Assembly (NCBI GenBank): GCA_023419515.1 | Contig: JAEZXW010000029.1 | Coordinates: 1 to 16,056, forward strand | Length of the DNA stretch: 16,056 bases | Origin: Actinomycetes bacterium | GTDB taxonomy: Bacteria > Actinomycetota > Coriobacteriia > Coriobacteriales > JAEZXW01 | Direction: 5' to 3' | Part shown: positions 7,584 to 13,548 of the stretch, piece by piece | How the letters are laid out: every line of letters begins with the position of its first letter | How positions within the stretch are numbered: the stretch's first letter is position 1 | Made by a program: the position numbers and the translations under genes | The notes under the pieces: model-generated | Seen by the model: only the letters and a program-made list of their open reading frames with translations | The model's database searches: none | What the model was told of the DNA's origin: nothing

Positions 7584-7633
7584 AAGGTGGCTCTATGATA
7601 ACAACAACGAAACTCCCGGGGAGATGAGTTGGA

Positions 7634-8287
7634 ATGTGTGCTTTAACCCAACAACTAGAAACCGAGCAAGCTGGCATTATCTTTGATCTTTCTCAGGATG
7701 AGGCTGCTCAGGCTCGCCAAGCTATCGATGATGCTGCCGTCTTAAGCGCGCGCATCGATGCTTTGAGCGGTCCAGAACGTCGCGTGCGCCAGTTTTGTGC
7801 CGCGGCAGTTCGTGAGGTTTCTCGACAAGAGCCCAAGCTTTTGGTGACCCGCGTCAATGAGCTCGTTGATGCTTTAAATCGCCCTGAGGCGCAGACGCGC
7901 TGGGAGATGTTTGAGGTGCTTGCTCATGTGCTCGGTGAGGATGCTGGCTATGCTGAGACAGCGCTTGAGGCGGCTGAGCTTGGGCTGTATGACGAGGCTT
8001 CAGGCACGGTTCGCCTGTCTGCGTTTCGCTTCTTATCACAGGTTGCGATCAAGCGTCCTGATCTTGCTGAGGACGTTTGGGAGCTTTTGGACGACGCGCT
8101 CCAGTGTTATCACGGTGATCCTGAGTTTGCTGGCATGCTCGAGAGCCTAAGGTGGTTGCTTGAGCACAACCAAAGTAGTGAGCTTCGCCAGAGAATTGCT
8201 GATCGTATGAGATTTGATGCAGAAAACGCCTCAGGCTTTTTGCTTAAAGAGGCAAAGAGCTTGCTTGAGCTTGCCGAGCGTTCGTAA
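7634..8287 (+). CDS. HEAT-repeat-like helical protein, function unknown
   Basis: A 217-residue, Ala/Leu/Glu-rich soluble protein without signal peptide or membrane segment. Successive helical pairs of HEAT type can be seen, for example around RRVRQFCAAAVREV (49-62), the RWEMFEVLAHVLG segment (about 89-101), the VRLSAFRFLSQVA segment (about 126-138) and the last helices FLLKEAKSLLELAERS. Each carries the regular small/large hydrophobic spacing and the Arg or Asp placements typical of such repeats. HEAT proteins are scaffolds that bind proteins or nucleic acids, so no reaction can be assigned. The ATG at 7634 has GGGGAG about ten bases upstream. Gaps of 83 and 104 bases on either side suggest that it may be transcribed separately from its neighbours. 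Confidence 0.85.
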   Translation: MCALTQQLETEQAGIIFDLSQDEAAQARQAIDDAAVLSARIDALSGPERRVRQFCAAAVREVSRQEPKLLVTRVNELVDALNRPEAQTRWEMFEVLAHVLGEDAGYAETALEAAELGLYDEASGTVRLSAFRFLSQVAIKRPDLAEDVWELLDDALQCYHGDPEFAGMLESLRWLLEHNQSSELRQRIADRMRFDAENASGFLLKEAKSLLELAERS

Positions 8288-8391
8288 GGTGCCACTGTGC
8301 TGATCAGGTCGCCTTGTGCGCCTGTTGAATCGTGAGTTCGACACCCCGTCCCGTCCGCTCGTCCGCCCGTCAGTAGAGAGAAACGAGAGTG

Positions 8392-9498
8392 ATGAAGATG
8401 CATGATGTGATCTTGATTCCCGGAGATGGCATTGGTCCAGAAATTACCAAGGCGACACGCCGGGTGATCGATGCAAGTGGCGTCGCGATTACCTGGCACG
8501 AGCTTGAGGCAGGCGAACGCACCCTTGAGACAAAAGGCACGGTTTTACCCGATTATGTCATCGATGAGATTGCAGCATGTCAGGTAGCGCTTAAAGGCCC
8601 GCTTACCACGCCCATCGGCAGCGGTTTTCGCAGTGTGAACGTAGCGCTCAGGAAAGCTCTTGATCTGTACGTCAATCTTCGTCCTGCTCGGACGTTTCCG
8701 CGCACTGGTTCTCGATATGAGGATATTGATATCGTGATCGTGCGCGAAAACACCGAAGACATTTATGCCGGTATTGAGTTTGGTCTCGATGATCCGCGCA
8801 CGCATGAACTCTTAGGTGAGATTGAGCGTCTTGGGGATTACGAGTCGGATGCACTGCGCAGGGATAGCGGTCTTTCTATCAAATTGCTTTCGCGCTTTGG
8901 GTCTGAGCGTATCGTGCGCTGGGCGTTTGAGTATGCCAAAGCTCAGGACCGTAAGAAGGTTTGCGCTGTTCACAAGGCAAATATCATGAAGGAAAGCGAC
9001 GGCCTGTTTTTACGCGAGGCAACCGCCGTTGCCAAAAGTTATGAGGGTGTCGTTGCGTTTGAGGATCGCATTGTGGATGCGGCGTGCATGAACCTCGTCT
9101 TGCATCCCGAGGATTTTGACGTGCTTGTACTACCCAATCTCTACGGCGATATCGTGAGTGACTTGGCTGCTGGTTTAGTTGGTGGCCTAGGCTTGGCGCC
9201 GGGCGCCAATATCGGTGATAAAGTCGCACTCTTTGAGCCTGTTCATGGGTCTGCCCCTAAGCATGCTGGAAAGGATCGAGCGAACCCAACCGCTCAGATC
9301 TTGTCAGCAACGATGATGCTCAAGCATCTTGGTTACGCCGAAGAGGCTCTTGCTATCGAGGACGCTATCGCACATGTGCTCGAGGAGGGAACACAGGTCA
9401 CGGCTGATATCATGCGTACCCGCACTGGCAGCGATACTGGCGCGGTCGGCACTCACGCATTTGCCGATGCGGTCATCGCGGCAATGCACAAGGAGTAA
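8392..9498 (+). CDS. icd: Isocitrate dehydrogenase (NAD-IDH-like, isocitrate/isopropylmalate dehydrogenase family)
   Basis: Oxidatively decarboxylates isocitrate to 2-oxoglutarate, supplying glutamate synthesis in a bacterium that may lack a full citrate cycle (inference). The 368 residues fit the short NAD-IDH/IPMDH class. Substrate residues seen by alignment with E. coli IDH are S81, N83, R87 and R97 in the GFRSVNVALRK...LRP stretch, R118 and Y125 flanking ENTEDI, K195 in VHKANIMK, D229, and D253/D257 in YGDIVSD. The GPLTTP segment and the RSVN loop favour isocitrate over isopropylmalate. The cofactor loop reads HGSAPKHAGKD: K290 and H291 occupy positions of E. coli K344/Y345, which recognise NADP, where NAD-type enzymes usually have Asp-Ile, so coenzyme preference is uncertain. 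Three starts are possible (GTG 8389, ATG 8392, ATG 8398); I prefer 8392. It appears to lead a long operon. Confidence 0.9.
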   Translation: MKMHDVILIPGDGIGPEITKATRRVIDASGVAITWHELEAGERTLETKGTVLPDYVIDEIAACQVALKGPLTTPIGSGFRSVNVALRKALDLYVNLRPARTFPRTGSRYEDIDIVIVRENTEDIYAGIEFGLDDPRTHELLGEIERLGDYESDALRRDSGLSIKLLSRFGSERIVRWAFEYAKAQDRKKVCAVHKANIMKESDGLFLREATAVAKSYEGVVAFEDRIVDAACMNLVLHPEDFDVLVLPNLYGDIVSDLAAGLVGGLGLAPGANIGDKVALFEPVHGSAPKHAGKDRANPTAQILSATMMLKHLGYAEEALAIEDAIAHVLEEGTQVTADIMRTRTGSDTGAVGTHAFADAVIAAMHKE

Positions 9499-9507
9499 TG
9501 AACAGCG

Positions 9508-10500
9508 ATGTCGGCTCAGTTTTGTCACGCGTGCGGTAGGCCGCTCACACCAGGCGCGCGATTTTGCTCTCATTGTGGCGCACGAGTTGTGCATGCAGGT
9601 GAGTCGCTTGAGGCGCTCTACGATGACAGCGGATTGATGCGACAGGATACACAAGATACACAGCAACATATTGATGAGACGCAGGAATACCCCTTTAGCG
9701 CTGCTGATTTGACGGCAAGCTATGATCCAACGGGTCTTCCGACTAAACGCTCGAGTCAACCGATCCAAGAGGCTCCTCATAAGCCAGGGCGCATTCGGCC
9801 TGCAGCATCGGACGGTTCTCTCACGGCAAAACGAGCTTGGATTACCATCATCCTCGTGCTGATCGCCGTTGTCTGCACGGCTGGCGCGCTTATGTACTTC
9901 AACGTGATCCCTTTGCCAACACGTGAGAAACCGCCAGCAGCTGAGCAGGATAAGAGCGCTGAACAGACAGCCAGTGAGACCACGAGCTTCCCAGAAGACC
10001 AAGAACAGCTCGTTAACGATCAGGGTCAGGACTCACCAGTTCAGCTTGGCATTGGGTTAAGTGAGGAGCTCGGGTATGAGGCGCTGCTTAGTATGTATCG
10101 ACGGCTTGATGGGTTTAAGGATCAGGTTGATAAGACGGTAAGTATCTATAACGGTGCGGTGTATCAGGATCGCGCAATCCGTGAAAAGCGTCTTACCGAA
10201 GCAAAAGACCTGCATCAGGAGATCACGAGTGTCTCTCGTGATATTTCTACGTTAAATATTGGAACTTCACAGCAACAGGACAAAACCAATATCAAGTCGT
10301 TGTATGATGCTTTAGCTTCGCGTGTGCAGGTTGTTATTGACGCGTATACCATTTCGCTGCAGTATGACGACACGGCAGCTCACATGGATGAGATCAACCA
10401 GGTATTTGTTGATGCATATGCCCCAGGCAAGTCTCAAAGCAAATACAAGCTGTACTTTGATGAGCATTACAAGGACGCTGAGCCAAGTCAAAGGAGTTAA
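9508..10500 (+). CDS. Zinc-ribbon single-pass membrane protein, function unknown
   Basis: A 330-residue protein beginning with a zinc ribbon: C6-x2-C9 and C20-x2-C23 in the first 24 residues. A polar, low-complexity linker follows (about 30-108, rich in Asp, Gln, Thr). One transmembrane helix lies at 111-131, then an acidic Glu/Gln/Ser linker, and finally an extracytoplasmic helical domain (about 175-325) with coiled-coil-like spacing and several Tyr. The topology is probably zinc ribbon inside and helical domain outside. Zinc-ribbon membrane proteins are common in Gram-positives and are often linked to envelope functions, but I do not recognise this one. The ATG at 9508 uses AGGAG at 9491-9495, 12 bases away; an ATG at 9498 overlapping the IDH stop gives only a 13-codon reading frame. 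The next gene follows after six bases and is also membrane-anchored, so they probably work together. Confidence 0.88.
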   Translation: MSAQFCHACGRPLTPGARFCSHCGARVVHAGESLEALYDDSGLMRQDTQDTQQHIDETQEYPFSAADLTASYDPTGLPTKRSSQPIQEAPHKPGRIRPAASDGSLTAKRAWITIILVLIAVVCTAGALMYFNVIPLPTREKPPAAEQDKSAEQTASETTSFPEDQEQLVNDQGQDSPVQLGIGLSEELGYEALLSMYRRLDGFKDQVDKTVSIYNGAVYQDRAIREKRLTEAKDLHQEITSVSRDISTLNIGTSQQQDKTNIKSLYDALASRVQVVIDAYTISLQYDDTAAHMDEINQVFVDAYAPGKSQSKYKLYFDEHYKDAEPSQRS

Positions 10501-10506
10501 TAGACT

Positions 10507-11421
10507 ATGCAAGAAGCTCAAACTCAAGTAAAACCGACTGCTGCAGAGCAGAGTAACAAAGGAGTGCTTCCTATTGTTATTGGGGTTATCGTTGGTCTGA
10601 TTCTCGGTGCCGTCATCGGCATCTTTGTGTATAAGTCGGGCATTATCGGTGGCAGCGCTGGCCACGTGGCAGTCAATATGGCTGAAGGTGATCTCGATAA
10701 GCCAATCGCTTCATATACCTATAATGGCAAAAATATTCAGCTGACCTCGCGTGAGGTGTTTGAGCTCAACGGCACCTCGATTGAGGTGGCAAAGCAGGAG
10801 GATGGCAGCTATCGCGCTCCTGCACCTGAGCAGATCATTGCTGCTATGCGTGATCAGATTTTGGGCAAGGAGACCGAGGCTCAGGGCATTCAGGTGAGCG
10901 ATGACGAGGCAACCGAGTACGTTAAGAGTCAGCTCGGCTTTGGCTCCATGGACGAGCTTGCACAGTACCTTGGTACCGATACCGAGAACGCAACCAAGAC
11001 TGCTGTTCGCATTGCTTCGTATGATAAGCTTCGCCAGACCATTGTGCCAGATAGCGCCAACCTCAAGATGCCAGAGCCTCCAACAGAGCCAGAGGATGGC
11101 GATCGTGACGCTAAGACTGAGGCGTACGGTCAGTACATCGTTGGTCTGTTGGGCGACAACTGGGATGCTGAGAATGAGACCTGGGCTAACACTGAGAATG
11201 ATTTCTACGAGGCAATGAAGGACTCTTCATTCACCTCCAAGTCTGCTTCTTATTCTGATGCAACTTTCGCTTACTATGTCGCCTACTCACAGGCTGCGAG
11301 CCAGTATCAGAGCGCTGCTGAGAAGTGGCGTGATTACACCAACGGCCTATATGAGAAGGTTTCAAACATCCAGATGAGCTTGCTGATTGCACCGCTTCAG
11401 GGCAACAACAAGCTCCAGTAA
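10507..11421 (+). CDS. Membrane-anchored protein with SurA-N/foldase-like helical domain
   Basis: A 304-residue protein with a short polar N-terminus, one transmembrane helix at about 19-42 (rich in Gly, Ile, Val, with GxxxG-like spacing), and an extracytoplasmic remainder. Residues about 69-85 (YTYNGKNIQLTSREVF) resemble the start of PpiC/SurA-type proteins, and 108-180 are helical with a pattern like the SurA N-terminal chaperone domain (QILGKETEAQGIQVSDDEAT). A proline/glutamate-rich spacer at 187-197 and a Tyr/Ala/Ser-rich tail (240-304) follow. No parvulin PPIase domain is visible, so it would be a chaperone or binding protein rather than an isomerase; this is inferred. No lipobox Cys is present after the hydrophobic segment. 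AAGGAG at 10491-10496 precedes the ATG by ten bases. It is cotranscribed with the zinc-ribbon membrane protein. Confidence 0.85.
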   Translation: MQEAQTQVKPTAAEQSNKGVLPIVIGVIVGLILGAVIGIFVYKSGIIGGSAGHVAVNMAEGDLDKPIASYTYNGKNIQLTSREVFELNGTSIEVAKQEDGSYRAPAPEQIIAAMRDQILGKETEAQGIQVSDDEATEYVKSQLGFGSMDELAQYLGTDTENATKTAVRIASYDKLRQTIVPDSANLKMPEPPTEPEDGDRDAKTEAYGQYIVGLLGDNWDAENETWANTENDFYEAMKDSSFTSKSASYSDATFAYYVAYSQAASQYQSAAEKWRDYTNGLYEKVSNIQMSLLIAPLQGNNKLQ

Positions 11422-11442
11422 GCCACTTTGGAGTGACGGCGT

Positions 11443-12306
11443 GTGTACGTTGCGGTGAGCAGCTGCCTGATTGGCGAGCCCGTACGATATGACGCGCAAT
11501 CTTCTCGCAATACGTGGGTGGAACAGTTTTTGAGCCACCCAGCCATTCAAACCATTGAGCTTTGTCCAGAATACCTGGGCGGGCTTGCAACTCCACGACC
11601 ACCAGCCGAACGGGTTGGTGGTCGTGTTTTATGTGAGGGTGGCTTGGACGTGACGCGTGAGTTTGAGACGGGAGCGCAAGCCGCTTGTGATGAGCTGAGG
11701 GCGCGCGGATGCTTGCTTGCGATCCTTAAGTCAAAAAGTCCTTCGTGCGGGACGTTTGAGCGCTATGATGGCAGCTTTACGAGCAGGTTGATTACAGGTG
11801 AGGGCATCACTGCGCAGCGATTTGCGGCGGATGGCATTGCCGTTATTGATGAGTTTATGATCGAAGCGCTCGTTAATGGCTCTGTTTCGCTTGGGATGAC
11901 CTGGGAAGATCAGCAGGCTCGCTTGGATTTAAGCTACCAGTTTGATGAGTTGTGGCTTGAGCGACTCCGACGCGTTGCGCCAGATGATGCAGGAGGGCAG
12001 AGTGAGCTGCTTGGAGCTCGTGCGCATCGGTTAAGTGAGTTCGTTGCTCGGCTCTTTGTTGAGTTGATGGCCGAGCATGGTGGTTTGTCTACACCTGCTC
12101 TTGCGGCATCGTGGTTGAAACAGCAAGATTCTGGTGTACATCGCGTCTCATCTTGGGGAGTTACGTTCAGTGATTTGCTTGTTGACGGCGATACGCTGAG
12201 TCAAACGGTGCTCGTGCGTGGCGAGCCTCTTTTGGCTGATGAGCGCCGCGACAATTTCATGTCCGACCTTGCTGCTATGCTGGTGAACACAACGATTAAC
12301 TCATGA
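11443..12306 (+). CDS. TudS-like (DUF523) iron-sulfur protein with an unrecognised C-terminal domain
   Basis: Residues 1-138 are a DUF523 domain. Its hallmarks are SSCLIGEPVRYD (6-17), CPEYLGGLATPRPPAE (41-56) and KSKSPSCG (96-103). The three conserved cysteines, C8, C41 and C102, match the ligands that hold a [4Fe-4S] cluster in the thiouracil desulfidase TudS, a characterised member of this family, so desulfuration of a thiolated base or related compound is plausible but the substrate is unknown. Residues about 140-287 form a second region, acidic and helical, that I do not recognise; it does not look like DUF1722 (YbgA), the usual fusion partner of DUF523. It starts at GTG 11443 with GGAG nine bases upstream, 21 bases after the previous stop. 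sbcD follows after 15 bases, which hints at, but does not prove, a nucleic-acid context. Confidence 0.9.
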   Translation: MYVAVSSCLIGEPVRYDAQSSRNTWVEQFLSHPAIQTIELCPEYLGGLATPRPPAERVGGRVLCEGGLDVTREFETGAQAACDELRARGCLLAILKSKSPSCGTFERYDGSFTSRLITGEGITAQRFAADGIAVIDEFMIEALVNGSVSLGMTWEDQQARLDLSYQFDELWLERLRRVAPDDAGGQSELLGARAHRLSEFVARLFVELMAEHGGLSTPALAASWLKQQDSGVHRVSSWGVTFSDLLVDGDTLSQTVLVRGEPLLADERRDNFMSDLAAMLVNTTINS

Positions 12307-12321
12307 TTTTGGAGTAAGGCC

Positions 12322-13545
12322 ATGCGCGATTTTACCGTGGTTCACCTTGCAGATCTTCATTTAGGCAAGCGGCTCTTTGGCGTGTCGTTGCTTGAGGATC
12401 AGGCGTATATTTTGAGTCAGATACTCGATGAGCTTGCACATATTCAACCCGATTTGGTTGTCATTGCGGGCGATATTTTTGATACAAAAAACCCGTGTGA
12501 TCAGAGCGTGGCATTGCTGCATGATTTTCTGCTACGCGCTCATTCGATTTCTGATGAGATTGCCATCGGGCTTATTGCTGGCAATCACGATGCTGCCGTG
12601 CGCCTTGAGTTTGGCAAGGAGTTTTTGGCGCAAGATCGCGTCTTTATTGCAGGTACCTGGCAGGGTGATCTGGCATCCGTGTCGCTTTGTAATGGCAAGG
12701 TGGCGCTCTGGCTCATGCCATTTGTTGATCCTCGGCGGGTTAAAAACCAGCTGATTAACCAAGGAAGGGCAGATCAGGCCGCTTCCGTCACCACCTTTGA
12801 GGATGCAGTGTTACAGGTGCTCGAAAGTGGTCGTGATCATTACGACAATCAGGTGATCAACATTTTGGTGGCGCATCAGTTTGTGACCTGCGGAACACTT
12901 GCTCCAGATCGTTCGGACTCTGAGCAGGTAGTAAGCATTGGTCTCGTTGAAAATGTTGACGCACGGCTGTTTGATGACTTTGATTATGTTGCCTTAGGCC
13001 ACATCCATAAAGCTCAAAAAATCGGCTCAGATCAGATCAGGTATGCTGGCACTCCGCTTAAATACTCGTTTTCTGAGGCAAGCCAGCAAAAATCAATGAC
13101 GGTCGTGCGTTTTGCCTTTGATGAAGTTGACCAGCGCCTGGTGTCAGTACCAGCTGTAGAGACAATTGCACTTCATCCCCAGCGTGATGTGCGAGAGCTG
13201 CGCGGGCCGTTCCATGAGATCTATCAGCAGGCTCAACATGATTCGCGGGCAACCATTGACTACACCCGTGTTGTCTTGACCGATGAGACCGAGGTATCGG
13301 GAGCATATGACACGCTCAAGGGCTACTATCCACTGCTTTTGCAGTTGACTTACGATAATCTCGAGCAGCAGGCGACGGGGGTTGATCTTGAGCAATATGA
13401 GGCAATCGAAGAGCGTGATCCGCTCGATCTTTTTGCTGACTTTTTTGCCCAACAGACAGCACGGGATTTGACTGAGCAAGAACGCGATTGTGTGCGCGAT
13501 ATCTTTGATGTTGCGCTTGTAGATACTCATGAGGGGAGGCGTTAA
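12322..13545 (+). CDS. sbcD: Exonuclease subunit SbcD (Mre11 family)
   Basis: Nuclease subunit of SbcCD, the bacterial counterpart of Mre11-Rad50, which cuts DNA hairpins and processes blocked double-strand ends. The 407 residues match E. coli SbcD (400). The calcineurin-like phosphoesterase motifs are all present: LADLHLG (9-15, D11/H13), AGDIFD (49-54), AGNHD (86-90), VAHQF (H185) and LGHIH (G226-H229), giving a full set of metal and catalytic residues. The C-terminal part, including the ERDPLDLF segment, is the capping and SbcC-binding region. The ATG at 12322 has GGAG/TAAGG just upstream. sbcC begins three bases after the stop, and its ribosome binding site lies inside the end of sbcD, so the two subunits are made together. 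Confidence 0.96.
   Translation: MRDFTVVHLADLHLGKRLFGVSLLEDQAYILSQILDELAHIQPDLVVIAGDIFDTKNPCDQSVALLHDFLLRAHSISDEIAIGLIAGNHDAAVRLEFGKEFLAQDRVFIAGTWQGDLASVSLCNGKVALWLMPFVDPRRVKNQLINQGRADQAASVTTFEDAVLQVLESGRDHYDNQVINILVAHQFVTCGTLAPDRSDSEQVVSIGLVENVDARLFDDFDYVALGHIHKAQKIGSDQIRYAGTPLKYSFSEASQQKSMTVVRFAFDEVDQRLVSVPAVETIALHPQRDVRELRGPFHEIYQQAQHDSRATIDYTRVVLTDETEVSGAYDTLKGYYPLLLQLTYDNLEQQATGVDLEQYEAIEERDPLDLFADFFAQQTARDLTEQERDCVRDIFDVALVDTHEGRR
13533..13539 (+). promoter_or_regulatory. Ribosome binding site of sbcC inside the end of sbcD
   Basis: GGGGAGG, nine bases before the ATG at 13549, overlaps the last codons of sbcD. It fixes the sbcC start and ties translation of the two subunits together. 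Confidence 0.75.
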
Positions 13546-13548
13546 GAA

